Shown piece by piece: positions 11,479 through 23,765 of a stretch of DNA of 64,000 nucleotides (position 1 is its first letter; every line of letters starts with the position of its first letter). The position numbers and the translations under genes are program-made. Source of the DNA: Cryptomeria japonica (Eukaryota > Streptophyta > Pinopsida > Cupressales > Cupressaceae); the NCBI RefSeq assembly GCF_030272615.1, contig NC_081411.1, forward strand, positions 217,014,154 through 217,078,153. Reading direction: 5' to 3'. The notes below the pieces were generated by a model that searched no databases, had not been told where the DNA came from, and saw nothing but the letters and a program-made list of their open reading frames with translations.

Positions 11479-14263
11479 TCAATCTAATGAACCTTGTGGA
11501 TTAGCTCTAACCCTTATTGGGTCAAGTATTTCCTTGTGGTTAGATTCATGAACTTTCCATAAATTCTTATTGAGCGGTCTACCACAATATTTAATCAACT
11601 GAATATTTGTTGCAACAAGAAGGTTAGAGTAATGAAGAATATGTTTGTGCATGTCAAAGTCCTCGAACAATCAAACATCAGATTTCTTCATAGGATACCT
11701 TCTAAGCCATGTTCATGTTACAACAACAAACCCTATTGGGTACTCAATACCCTCTCCATCGATGATTGTGGTTATCAATTTTTTTTGCCTCAATACAATG
11801 ACACAAAAAGTAATATGTGCCTTCTTCATTGTTTTCATCAATAATAACCATGTTTACATTACCTATATTTTATTGAATGATAAATTAGTACCAAAAACAA
11901 TGTAAAATGAAATAAAAAGAGAAAAAAATTATTTCGAGTAATAAGTCACAATACCTAGCTGCACTAGGTCAAATACATGATCAAAATCCACGGAAACTCC
12001 GATCTGGTTCAACTGTAGTGCTTTGGGAATTTGATATATATTAAAGGGAACTAAGGGTCTATAAGACCATTCATCAACCCACTCATGTGATTCACGCTCT
12101 TCCCAATAAAAATTCATTCATGAAGAGAAAAAACATACAATCTCTCTAGTATAAATAATTGGTGAGCTTGCATTTGAACTTATAAATGAGGGCAAGTCAC
12201 TCGATCCTATAACCGTAAAACAATCTACATATTCTACAACATCAGATTCATGTATCAACTAAAAATATCTAAAAATAGTAGAATTACCTTGATTTCCTGG
12301 TCCCATTGTTGAGTTACACTATTGCATAATGGTTGTTGCATCTGTTAACTTAGCACCACCTTCGTACTTTAGTTCTTCTCTAGCAAGGGCTCTTTTTACA
12401 CATGCTCCTACACCATCGTGCTCTCCCTTTCCAACCTCACTAAAATTCTAAAAATATTGTACACTAGTCCTCACATGCATCCTACTCAACCAATAGAACA
12501 TCCTCACATTCTTGAATTGTGATGTGCAGTTATCCAACCATATGTTGTGTTGGTTGTATATGATATTCCTTTCCCTTAAATTGTCATAGTAGTGTTGATA
12601 TCATCCTTGCACAAACTTTGTCAAATGACTATGATCATCATTTATGTAGAAGTGATATTCTTTTACTATCTTTCTATCCTACTTCATACTATCATGTGCA
12701 TGCATGAATGTTATGTGTAAAAAAATAGTAACTTGTTGAGAGTGGTAATACTAAGATTGCACTTTATTTTGCAGTTGTAGCATATAATTCTCTACAAAAC
12801 CTACAATAGAGATGATGGTGTTGAAAGGAAATGTATCCTTGCATATCTTGAATTGTTCATCCAACCACCAAGCTCTATGTGTATGCATTATGTAGTCATA
12901 AACTAGTTTCTCCTAAAAAATACTCATAAACTCTGCTATAGGTATATCTTGACTCACCAACTCACATCTCTTCAACTCTTTTCCATCTTTAACCCCATAT
13001 GTGACTGACTTGTATTTTCCATAAGAGACTAGTTTCTTTTCAAATTTTATGTGTACTCTCTAAATGTATATATCTTTGCAACTGTTGCAAACCACCACAT
13101 GTAGCACATGAACCTTTCAAACAATAATCTTATAAAAGGTTTATCCATCATCTCTTTGACATAATAAACTTGAAATAAAATATCTTGATGACTTTGGAGG
13201 TACTTGTATACCACATTCCTGCAAAACATCATTAGTGTGCAAAGTACAACATATATGATGATATATATTATAATGCATGGAAAATTCAATATGCATTCTA
13301 CAACAACATGTAGTGCATGCTTGATTTATCTTAACATAAGAGGATTTTTTTCATTTCGAAAAACCTTTGACTAATTCTTATTTGAGGATAGGTTTGAACA
13401 AATTTCTCATAAAATTGTGTTTGAGTCATATCTAAAAACTATTTCGCATGTGGCTCACAATTTCTAGATCTAATTTGCCTTCTAACAACATCTCTTTGAT
13501 TGGGCAAACTCTTGTTTTGTCATGCCAATTTATTTTAATTAATTCTCTTAATGCGTCGACAAAAACCTTGTCTTTCCATGGAAGTCTACCCAAAAATGCA
13601 CAAAGAGAATTATTGTTAGGATCCTCAATTTTTTCACGCTTCCCTAAGGCATGGTGTAGTGTTGTTCTACTTATCTTTAATGACTTACTTGTTTTTCGTA
13701 TTAAACAAGACTTTTTAGTTTGCTTTCTCATTATGGTTGATGTAAGAACATGTTGAGTAACGCTTGCATCTTTGGAGCATGATGTTGAACCAATTGCTTG
13801 ATACGCATCAAATAGATTTCTTACGATAGTTTTTCACTATTATTTTAAGATGATCTTAAGCCAGTAATTTTCACACTCTCTAAAATTCAATTTTTTTATC
13901 ATTTCAATAATTAATTGGCATCTTCCGGTTTGATTTAAGCTCTCAAAATAATTTTTTCATACTCTATTAGCCATTCTTCAAAAAAGTGCGTTAAAAAATC
14001 TTATTGGGCATTAGCTTCAAAATATTTTCATCAATGTCAATTATATACTTTGGTTTTCTACAAATAATTCTAGGAGGTGTTAATATTGGTGACTGTTCTT
14101 GGCTTGCATTAAGTACATTTGTTTGATCACTGATTAGCACTTGTTCTTGGTTTGCATTCAATTCATGTAATTGAGTTGGTGTACATGGCCTACCTTCTCC
14201 TCCCAATTTTCTCATCTCATGTAGTCTTTTCATGTGCTCCCTTTGCTGCCTCTCATGATTCAA
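11479..14263 (-). pseudogene. Element A transposase-like protein, decayed
   Basis: Reading the minus strand gives, in order: a basic N-terminal part (about 14263-13990); a helix-turn-helix-like piece KTSKSLKISRTTLHHAL (about 13690-13640); then 'SIVGFVENY' (about 12810-12770), 'KEYHFYINDD' (about 12645-12620), 'WLDNCTSQFK' (about 12545-12513) and 'GKGEHDGVG' (about 12437-12405); and a C-terminal part to 11479. Every block aligns with the plus-strand protein at 37557-40680, so both are copies of one family. The spacing of acidic residues suggests a DDE/RNase-H-fold transposase. Here the first acidic residue is Gly (VGF where B has VDF), and there are many stops and frameshifts, so the copy is dead. 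Introns are likely; for instance the C-terminal block near 11905-11479 appears as separate exons. Confidence 0.7.
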
Positions 14264-14570
14264 TGGTTCCTCGCTTGTTCATTCCCATCATTAATATGAA
14301 TTGTCCTAAATAACATCATATATGGTAGTAAATATTATACAAATTAAACAAACAAATCATTTCATAAAACTATGAAAATCATTGAATTTGACAATCAAAA
14401 GTATTGAAGAAAGAAAAAAATATTGAAAAATCAAACTAATTATGCATTTCATAAAATTTGAAATCATATAGAACAAAAGAAATCTTACACTATCTGAGAA
14501 TGTTGTGGGTGAAGATATAGTTACAATGGGCTCTTCACCAAAAATTGTGCTCTTTTGGCCATTATGAATC

Positions 14571-14835
14571 CACCTATAGTGACCAAAACTCAATCGAATT
14601 TTTATCATTAAAAACATAACTGAGGTTTTGACACTATAGACAAAGAGAGAGAGAGAGAGAGAGTTGCAACGTCTAGAGTGACCAAAACCCGATCTATTTT
14701 TTATCATTAAAAATACAATCAGGGTTTCGACACTATAGACAAAGAGAGAGAGGGAGTTTTGCAATGTCTACAGTGACCAAAACTCGATCAGGTTTTTTAT
14801 CATTAAAAACATGATCAAAGTTTTGACACTAGAGA
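14571..14835. repeat. Three tandem copies of a 97-100 bp unit upstream of transposase A
   Basis: Units beginning GTGACCAAAAC(T/C)C start near 14578, 14678 and 14774. Each contains TTTTATCATTAAAAA and a short GA run. Confidence 0.8.
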
Positions 14836-15548
14836 GAGAGGGGTGAGAGAGAGAGAGAGAGTGGGAGGGAGGGAGAGAGAAAGAGATAGAGACAAAGAGA
14901 GAATGAGAGGGTTTGAGAGAGAGGGGGGTTCAGAAAGAGAAAGAGATAGAGAGAGGGGTTGAGAGAGAGAGATAGAGAAAGAGAGAGGGGGGTTGAGAGC
15001 TTGAGAAAGAGAGAGGTTGAAAGAGAGCGGGATAGAGGGATAGAGAGAGGGAGGGAGGGAGAGAGAGAGAGAGGGGGGGGTTGAGAGAGATAAAAAGATG
15101 GAGAGGGAGAGAGAGTGTGTGAGAGAGGTTGAGAGAGAGACTAAGGTTGAGATAGAGAGAGATCAAGAGAGGGGGGTTGTGAGATAAAAAGGGAGAGAGA
15201 GGGAGATAAAGTGAGAGTGAGTGTGTGTGAGATAAAGAGAGGAGGAGAGTGAGAGAGCATGAGAGAGAGAGAGAGAAGGGAGAGAGAGGGAGATACATAG
15301 ATAGATATAGATATATGAATATATGTATGTCTACTTATATATTCATATACGTATGTATACATATATGAATATATGTATTATGAGAGTGAGTAAGAGAGCA
15401 TGAGAGAGAGAGAGAGAAGGAAGGGAGAGGGAGGGAGATAGATAGATATAGATATATGAATATATGTATGTCTAATTATATGTTCATATATGTATGTATA
15501 CATATATAGATATGTGTGTGTGTGTTTGTGTGTGTGTGTTTGTATATA
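14830..15548. repeat. GA-rich and TATG-rich microsatellite block
   Basis: Impure (GA)n and (GGGA)n fill 14830-15300. After that comes an AT/TATG-rich part containing a duplicated block (GATAGATATAGATATATGAA at about 15299 and 15438). Long open frames here are low-complexity artefacts. Confidence 0.85.
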
Positions 15549-16730
15549 TGTTTGGTGGAAAATTGGATCCTAGTGACTCCCCACCTAGGAGAGAGAAAGG
15601 AAGCCACTAGGATGATTTTCACTTGGAAAGACTTTAAATTCAAAAGAGGGGCTTGAATCCACTAGATCCAAATCCAAGGGAAACAAGGATGTGAATTCCA
15701 AGTGGATTGCAAGGGTTGAAGTGTGATTTACCCTCTTTTGTAAATAAGAAAGTTGACTTGTTGACTATGTAGAAAAGAGAGATGAAATGAGTGAAATGAG
15801 GGGCTACCAATTCAGGATCACGTTGTAACTTCAAATCTGAGATATCTAGACTAGTATGGATTTGCCTTGTGAATTTGAGGAGAAGTTATTGGGATTGTGT
15901 TGAAAGTGTCCACGGTCCTCCGAAAAATCCATGAAACGAAAAGGGTTTCTCCATCTCTGCAAATGAATCCCAAACCTGCAATTACAGTTGCGCACCTACA
16001 ACCTACACACTGGAAAAGAGGGGAAGAAGGGTTGTGGATAGGGATTTGCCTCAGGCAAACCCCGGTTGAGGAATCAACCTTGAAAGAAAGTAATTGCAAA
16101 TGATTGAATATAAACAATGGAAATGTATACCTTGTAGATCTGCAATTTTTTGATAATGGTTGCTTTGCTTCTTGAATGTAATCACAAATGTTGTATGCAA
16201 TGGCATGTAACATGAAAAAACCCTAACACATATATATATATATGCTTGCAAATGAATGTTGTAAATTTTGCTCCAATGGATGAATGAAGAAGACACATGA
16301 AGAAGAAGACTCGATGAATGCTTGAAGACTCAAATGCTTGAACTTCGCCTATTGTGTATATTTCTTCCTTTGTCTCTTTTGTATCACCCATTCATGTATA
16401 TTCAAATGAGAGGACCAACCCCCTTTTATACATGCCTCAGAGGATTAATTTACCAAAGGCCGACATCAGGGAAGTTCAAAATCCCAAAATACAGATAGGA
16501 CCGGAGGCACCTATATTGGGACCACCCTAAGAGGGGGGGATAGGGGCACCACGCCCTTGTCTTACCCTATCTTAGGGTCCGGACAAGATCCTGAGGTCAT
16601 CTCAGGGCTTTAACAAGGAGAGGTTCAAGGGTGCAGAAAGGGGTCTCGGTTGGGAAGGAAGATGTTGTCGCCAACGTGAGGACCTCAAATGTGTTTAAAA
16701 TTGCTAGGGTCACAATTTTATGACACTACA
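15549..16730 (-). repeat. Solo LTR, same family as the LTRs at 42360 and 48943
   Basis: It starts TGTTTGGTGGAAAA and ends GACACTACA. Shared stretches with the LTR at 42360-43602 include TTCAAAAGAGGGG, CACGGTCCTCCGAAAAATCC, CTACAACCTACACA and the terminal CACAATTTTATGACACTACA. On the minus strand a TATA box (TATAAAAGG) lies at 16422-16430. The flanking 5-mers are ATATA and ATATG, a 4-of-5 match in low-complexity DNA. No internal region or partner LTR is present, so it is a solo LTR. Confidence 0.8.
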
Positions 16731-16985
16731 ATATGTGTGTGTGTGTGGATATGTATATATATGTGTATATATATACATATATACACATATATATATGCAT
16801 ATATACACACACATATATATGCATATATACACACACATATATATGTATACATATGTATATGTGTATAGTATATATATGTGTGTGTATATATGTATATATA
16901 TGTGTGTGTGTATATGTATATATATACATATACATACATATATATACATACATATACATACCTATATATACATACCTATATATAC

Positions 16986-17056
<71 letters not shown>

Positions 17057-17075
17057 TGTATGTATGTATGTATAA
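16731..17075. repeat. TATG/TATACA microsatellite
   Basis: It is made of long (TATG)n, (TATACA)n and (TA)n runs, ending in about ten pure GTAT units at 17028-17072. Open frames here are low complexity. Confidence 0.9.
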
Positions 17076-17440
17076 TGGGTTAACTCACAATAATGATTCC
17101 CAGTTTTTTGCCACTTTTGACAATGAGATGAACATTTTTTAAATAATCTTCAACTTCCGACAACTATAACTTTTAAACTATTGAGAATTTGGAGATGATG
17201 TAAATTAGTGATTTGTAGCATTTTGTCTTAGATTCTAAATATATTTTTTTGAAGATTTTAAAAAAAAAAATCCATATCCTTCGAAAAGTAGTTTTTTATA
17301 GCAAACTACATTTTTTAAAAGAGATGTGCTTCCCAAAACGCATAACTTTTTTTCTATAAATGATAAAAACTCAATTCTTTCGAATTTTGGTTTGTAACAT
17401 CAATATCCAAGGCTTGTTATTAGTTTGATCGTGATATGTC
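17076..17440. other. AT-rich non-coding part of element A
   Basis: No gene or repeat is recognised. This sequence continues after 34596, because the gypsy element was inserted here. Confidence 0.5.
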
Positions 17441-17445
17441 TAATG

Positions 17446-18216
17446 TTTATATGGTGAAAATGGATACAACAATAACAATGATATTGAAAGGCTAAATGAA
17501 TTCAACCACAAAAACCCTAGCCTAACAACAACAAAGATCCACCATAACATATGAAGATTACCTAAGACAATGCAAATCAAATGAAATCACAAGGATTATA
17601 CCATCACATGTCCAATAGGGTTTGGATCTCCATTCTTCCTATCTCCATTAATCTTGTTTGATATATTTTCTCTCAAATTTTATGTGCACAAGAGCTCAAC
17701 AAAGAACAGAATGTGGTTGCAAGTGGGATCACATATGCCAAGTAGTCAATTGATCAAGTAGTTAGGGTTTGATAATGAAGGAAGCATCTCCTTATATAGA
17801 AGACACTATATGAAATGGAGGGATAAGATTGAGAGGTGTAAAAGGAGGTCGGCTATGATTAGAGGGTAGGTAAAAGAAATAATAAAATAATGAAAGGGGT
17901 AGGTTGTGTAGGAATTAAGAGATGAATGACATGTGTCATGGGTAGAAAAGGTTAATGAATTAATTAAATAAATAAATATTTATTTAATTAATAGAAGAAG
18001 TGGGATCAATTAAATAAATAAAATATTTATTTAATTTAGGAAAAGGATAATTTAAATAAATAAATGTATTTATTTAAATGAGAAATAAGGCTAGAAGAGG
18101 ATAAATGAATTAATTAAATAAATAAAGATTTATTTAATTAATAGAAGAATTAGGCTTAGATAATTAAATAAATAAAATATTTATTTAATTAGACATGACA
18201 ATTTTAGGTGCCTACA
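17446..18216 (-). repeat. 3' LTR of the gypsy element
   Basis: Read on the plus strand it begins TTTATATGGTG (second base mutated from the canonical TG of the other copy) and ends CCTACA. A minus-strand TATA box (CTATATAAGG) is at 17790-17799. The segment 17950-18190 is a run of AT palindromes (see findings). Confidence 0.93.
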
Positions 18217-18230
18217 TTTTGCCCCTCTTT
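18217..18230 (-). other. Polypurine tract of the gypsy element
   Basis: The minus strand reads AAAGAGGGGCAAAA directly before the 3' LTR. Confidence 0.8.
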
Positions 18231-18732
18231 GAGACAATGCGGCTTGTCGCGTTGTTTCAAAGAAGATAAGATGAACTGATACAGAGTTGCCCCAAGATGG
18301 GAATGATATGCCCCCTCGAGAGATTGGATGAAAATGTCTAGAAAGATAGTAGACAATCTCTCGATAAGAAAGAAAGGCTAGAATGGACTGGCCAAATAAA
18401 GTGACAGAATCACGGGATAATGAAGACTGACTCAGGAAACGAGGGTTAGGGTAGTCTATAAGATAGACCACAAGGGAAATACATCCTCATTGTCATCTAC
18501 ACCTCCAAGAGATTAGAGTGCAGAGAGAGAAAAGAGCAGCAGCAGTCAGCAGCGATGGCTTTGGTTCACAGATTCGACCGCGTTCGTCAATTCCAGAGGC
18601 TAGCAGAGGCAGGAGAGCCAGTAAGTACCACAAAACCTCCTTGTACTTTGATGCATTTATTGTTGTCATTAAAGCATGCTAGATAGGGTAATAAATGCGC
18701 TCTAGGATAGGGTCCAAAAAATGTCAAAAACG

Positions 18733-18901
18733 TCCAGGCGCGTCTGCGTTGGTGTCAAGCGTGTCTATGCTCGCTGGGTGCGTCTGTGTTTGTGTCAGGC
18801 GCGTCTGTGCGGAAAAAGGCGTCTGCGCAGAATGCGATCGCGTCTGCGCTGTGCAGGCACGTCTGTGCTAGGCAGACACGTTTGTGTCTTCCAGGCGCAT
18901 C
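18733..18901. repeat. Degenerate minisatellite, unit about GGCGCGTCTGTGT (first half)
   Basis: About nine units of 18-22 bp each contain a GCGTCTGTG-like core. It lies in the PMD intron and is split from 23171-23287 by the nested insertion. Confidence 0.85.
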
Positions 18902-19497
18902 TGTCATGCCCAAACTTCTGGGCACAAACGGAATAATTTTTTTTTTCAAAATACTTAACTTAGAACGACTACTTAATTAAAATAATGTAAACTAGTTTGG
19001 TCTTAACTATCTTTTGAGTGAATCAAACAATTAAATTATTTAGGTGATAATTAATCTAAGTTATAAGCGAGCTAATATCTCTCCAAAAGAATTATCGCTA
19101 TTCTTCCTTTAATAAATGATTAAACTCCCTTAGCAATTAATCTCAAACTTAATATATAATCTTTAAATTTAATTGACCAATAATCTCTTATAGTTCTTTA
19201 ATTACCTAGGGACTGACTAATTAACCCTTGGCTTATTTTAACATTACGAATAATTTACCTATCACTTAACTAGAGGGTCAAATTAATCCCATAATAGCGT
19301 TTGTGCTATAAAACTATTTTAATAAAGGCCAAGATTATTTAACTTCTAAGGCTTCCCAATGCAGGGGTAATTATTAATATTTCTCCCTAGCCTTAACTCA
19401 AAATAAATTTAAATCTAGCTCTTAAATAAAACCAAAGGAAAACTCTACTTAGTTTTACAACTAACTAATTCAATAAATAAATATAGGAGTTTAACTA

Positions 19498-19538
<41 letters not shown>

Positions 19539-20124
19539 TTATAAATATATATTCTAATAGGAAGGGGGGGTGTTTTTACTTTATTTTAAAGAATAACCCC
19601 TTTTAAACATTCCCACACATATTTCTTTTTAAAAATATAGCCAAGTGAATCTGCCCTAACCCGAAATTAGGGTTAGGGCATGTGTGTTTTAACATCCATA
19701 TGTCTTTTTTTTTTTTTTTTGGGCTGTGTGTGTGTGTAATGTTTTCTATCATTTTGTGTGTGTGTGCAGGTGAGGGAGCGGCGAAAACGGTGTTTGGCAG
19801 GTGGGGGGGAGCGGCGTGTAAAGGGCGCCGGACGGAGGTATCCCCAGTCGCCACTGTGTTTCCCCACAGTGACGGCCGAGCGCCGCCCACTGTGGGTAAA
19901 CACAGTGGCGGCCGGGCGCCTCCCGCGCCACCACTGTGGTTGCCCACAGTGACGGTTCCTGTGCCGTCCACTGTGGGAAACCATAGTGGCGGCCCGAGCC
20001 ACGCCGGCCACTGTGTTTTCACACAGTGGTTCGGCTCTTCCAAAACCCTCATTTTTTTTTGCAAAAAGTTTATAATATTTTTTTTTTAAGTTTTTTTTTG
20101 TGTTTGCAAAATATGTTAAATAAA

Positions 20125-20159
<35 letters not shown>

Positions 20160-23100
20160 ATTTTTTTTGTAGAGTTTGATATGCAATAATCTCTTAAAAG
20201 ACATAACCAGCATTATATATATATATATATAAAAACAGGTCTAGAAGATTACATTACTATTTTTTTTTTTAAATAAACAGATTTTTGGAATAAACATTTA
20301 AATGAATAAAATATATATATATTGCTATTTATAACTCATTTAGGCAGGTTTATGAGATTCCCCTTTTTTCTCTTTTTTCTTTTGTATTATTAAGACTGTA
20401 AATACAACAGATGCTAGAAGAATTAAAAAAAACATTAAGTTAATGGTGAAGTTTCTCCATCTATTTTCTTTTTATAAGCTAATATAAATGTTATATATAT
20501 ATATATATATATATTTTTGTTTAAAAAACTAACATGCTGCAACTGATAGCTACTATGCATTCTAACTGCAACATAAAACATCTTCCTTTGGTAAACAAAA
20601 TAAGACTAAAGCTAAATGCTAATTTCTTTTCTTTGATAAAATAGGCTACTACATTTAAATTTATTTTCTGCATTAAATGAAAGTAAGAATGACAGATTTA
20701 ATTAAATTTGCAGCAGCATAAGTAAAATCAGAATATAATGCATGAGCTTTCATATACCATTTCTATCTTGCATAAGTGAGTAAATGAACCTTCATTTGTA
20801 GAATAGATATAAATGCTACAACTTTTTATTTTTTATTTTTTTTTGAGGATTCAAATACAAGCTAATATATTACATCTTCCCTTTTTGCAAAACTAACCAA
20901 AATAGGAGAAATACATTTAATTAGCAAGTTAAAATACAAGGAAAATAACAATACAAATAGGTTTGAAAACCCAACAAGTATTTTCCTTTCCATAGTAATA
21001 GGAATAAAATAAATACACTTCTTTCTTTTGGGAAATAAATACAACAATGGCTCTCTTTTTCTTTATAAGCTACAACATTAAATACATTTTTATTTTTTTT
21101 AAAGAAGAACTTTTCTACAACACAAAACAGCAACAAAGCTCTTTATTCTTTCTTTTCCCATTCCAAGCAACCTGCAATAAAAACACAACTTGACCATGGA
21201 GAGCTCACCTCCCAGCCTAGGCTTACTAGAAGCCACCCCCGAGCTTGGAGAACCAAGCACTAGACAGGTTACAAACAAACAAACCACACAACAACAAATA
21301 TAACACTCAACATGCATCTTCCCATCCCAAGCTACACTTTCACCACATTTTGTGATGATCATTCCACGGGTGGAAGTGGACCAAGTACCATTGGGGAGAT
21401 TGCAAGCCCAAATTACTACTCAAGCCACCTCATGGCAATACAAAATACAACAAAAGATACATCTCCACACCTTATGCCCCCCCAAAGGCACAAAGGCCAT
21501 ATTTTCTCCCCTTATGACCCCCAAATGCATACACAAGGCTATGCAGCAAGGGTCACAAAGGACACCCTTGAGATCACTCTCCATAAGGAGAGCCTCTCAC
21601 CCAAGGCTGTCATACTTCTTCCACCCCAAGACCATCCTACTCTCCCAAGAGTAGGAGATCTTGGACACTCCCAAAACAAGAACACATAAACAAAAACATA
21701 GAAATGAAAACTTATATTTTTCTCCTACAACAATTTACATATACACATCTCTTTCAACAAGCATTTATTTCTTTCAAAAACAACTTAAACAACATAAACA
21801 AAAGGGAATATAACCAACCTTAATCTGCCAATAGGTATGTTAGAATTAGTTGGGGATGAGCTGCCCAAATCCACACAAACTTTTCCACCAATCTTTCCCA
21901 AAAATTCTATTCTACAACTAATTTGCAAAACAAGTGCATAATCTCCAACAATGGAGAGTGGGTGATTACTCACTAAGTCTCTAATCCTTGCCTAAGAAGG
22001 CCTCTCACACACTTCCCAACCCCTTGGGTGAGGTGAGAGTTCCCATTGGTTGCTCTTCCCAAACTCTTACACATTACTAAAACTGGAAAGGGAAAAGGTA
22101 AGAGAAGGTGGGGGAGAGAGTTTGACATCAAAAGGGAAGGTTGTCTATCCTAGGAGGAACTTCTAAGTTGAATTTTCGCTCACCTTGGAAAAACCACTTT
22201 TTGAGGTGACTAAACAGTCACATGGGAGTAGTCACATGTTTCAAAATACCCCTAACCCATAGGTATACCCTTTGGACCTTTGGAAAAGCCCTAAAACTGA
22301 CCCTAGGAGTCCATTTAACCCCTTAGAAACCCAACTGAAGTTAACCTACGGGTCAAACCTGAGTTGACCACTCCCAAGACTCCCTACCCAAGGCAAATTT
22401 GGGACCACACTCATTTGTTTGAATGGCTTTGGTAGAAACAAAACTCCCTCCAAGAGACAAGTCAAAATCAATTACACTAATCATCACATGTGTCAAGTGA
22501 CACAATAAAATACAATATAAAAAATCACACATGGAATTTGTCTCTTGTAGGTTTACACAATTAAATAAAATCAAATTAACACACATACATAATTTACTTC
22601 ACAAATAAAATACATTACAAACGGGGTGTTGTCTCTCCAAATAGACAACCCCTGGCTTAACAAACGTACATTGGTCTAGGTTTGGTTCTCCATATAAATT
22701 CCATGGTCACATGGATAATTTTCCTGCGCATCTCAATTAACACATTAGTAATTCCAAATAATCACAATTATACATAATTAAATACATGGATTTCATTGCA
22801 CATCAAACACTCATACATTTGGCAATAATAATTCAATATCTCATTCATTCAAATTCGATTCCACATAAGCAATTAACATAATTTTCAAAATTGAACCATT
22901 CATAAAATAAGCATCATTTTTTTTCTATCATCAAAATGAAGTCCTGCAATTCCAATAATGACATTCACCATTTCAAAGTAATTCTATTCTAGTAACATAT
23001 AAAGTTTTATAATCATCATGCATAAAATAAAGCATCAACATATGTCAATGTGATCCAAATCATGGAATCATATAGTTTCTAAATCCATAAAGCATAAAAT

Positions 23101-23170
23101 AAAGCATCCATAATAGTCTCAATATGCAAATAACTGAAAATATCAAACTGAGTCGGGGTAGGGCCTCACA
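18902..23170. mobile_element. 4.27-kb LTR-like insertion (possible giant solo LTR)
   Basis: It begins TGTCATGCCCAAAC and ends GTAGGGCCTCACA, the TG...CA form of an LTR. It is flanked by a perfect 5-bp repeat GCATC (18897-18901 and 23171-23175). It interrupts one minisatellite array, which continues on the other side. No gag, pol or other coding sequence is recognisable inside, and I see no internal pair of shorter LTRs, so a very long solo LTR or a non-coding derivative is the likeliest reading. It holds AT-rich ends, TA and TG microsatellites, a GC-rich hairpin island (19850-20030) and a few unremarkable open frames near 21300-21690. Confidence 0.75.
19850..20030. repeat. GC-rich island with five CCACTGTG...CACAGTGG hairpins
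   Basis: Arms occur at 19852/19865, 19887/19901, 19932/19944, 19968/19981 (one mismatch) and 20007/20021, with 5-7 nt loops and a spacing of 36-44 bp. The surrounding sequence is far more GC-rich than the rest of the insertion. Confidence 0.88.
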
Positions 23171-23287
23171 GCATCTATGCAGAGCATAGGCACGTCTATG
23201 TGTTGCGGGCGTGTCTGTGTAAAACAGGCACGTTTATGCAGTCTCTAAGCGTGTTTTTGTCATGAAGGCGCGTTTATGTCTTCAAGG
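23171..23287. repeat. Degenerate minisatellite, second half
   Basis: About six more units of the same type (GGCACGTCTATGTG, GGGCGTGTCTGTGT, AGGCGCGTTTATGT) resume directly after the nested element. Confidence 0.85.
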
Positions 23288-23470
23288 TCAAATCAACAGT
23301 TCTGTGATGAACATACGCTATCGATTGGATAAGCTACTGAGAGGATGCACTCAAGTAGGTCCTATAGGGAAGACTAGGATAGCAAATAGGGCTAGGATTG
23401 ACAATTCTGTGATAGAACATACGTTGCCAATTAGGAAACTACTCAAGAGGATTCACTCAAGCAGAGGCCC
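23288..23470. repeat. Two tandem copies of an approximately 105-bp unit
   Basis: Copies begin near 23296 (CAGTTCTGTGATGAACATAC) and 23401 (CAATTCTGTGATAGAACATA), continue with ATTGGATAAGCTACTGAGAG versus ATTAGGAAACTACTCAAGAG, and end in similar GCACTCAAG / TTCACTCAAG words. The TGTGATGAAC core is shared with the hairpin array that follows. Confidence 0.75.
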
Positions 23471-23486
23471 TAGGATAGGATAGATC

Positions 23487-23765
23487 AAGGCACTTTGTGA
23501 TGAACAGTGAGTACCAAGATATAGTACTTTGTGATGAATAGGGAGTACTAAAATATGAGCAGCACTTTGTGATGAACAGTGAGTGCAAATGTGGGCAGCA
23601 CTTTGTGATGAACAAGGAGTGCAAAACACATAGTACTTTGTGATGAACAGGGAGTACCACTAGGATGGAAGCAACACTTTGTGATGAACAGTGAGTGTCA
23701 CTAGGATAGAGTACCATATGCACTTAGATAAAAAGTAGCATTTTGTGATGAACAGTGAATGCCAC
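23487..23765. repeat. Array of seven hairpins with co-varying stems
   Basis: Each unit is a 5-7 bp stem closing a 15-nt loop of the form TTGTGATGAACAGTG. Arm pairs are: 23489 GGCACT/AGTACC (one mismatch), 23522 TAGTACT/AGTACTA, 23562 GCACT/AGTGC, 23598 GCACT/AGTGC, 23633 GTACT/AGTAC, 23674 ACACT/AGTGT, 23738 GCATT/AATGC. The loop is almost invariant while both arms change together. The array ends 34 bp before PMD exon 2. Confidence 0.85.

Noticed and set aside
14930-15362. Leu/Ser-rich minus-strand ORFs resembling a membrane protein
   Set aside because: They come from an impure (GA)n repeat read as CTC/TCT codons.
16710-17142. Long open frames on both strands rich in Tyr, Ile, His and Cys
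   Set aside because: They are translations of TATG/TATACA microsatellite in all frames; no protein signal. The same holds for 54919-55309.
23487-23765. Box C/D snoRNA cluster, because each loop contains GTGATGA (box C-like)
   Set aside because: Units are only about 25 nt, and no box D (CTGA) is placed next to the 3' arm; the hairpin form does not fit a C/D RNA.
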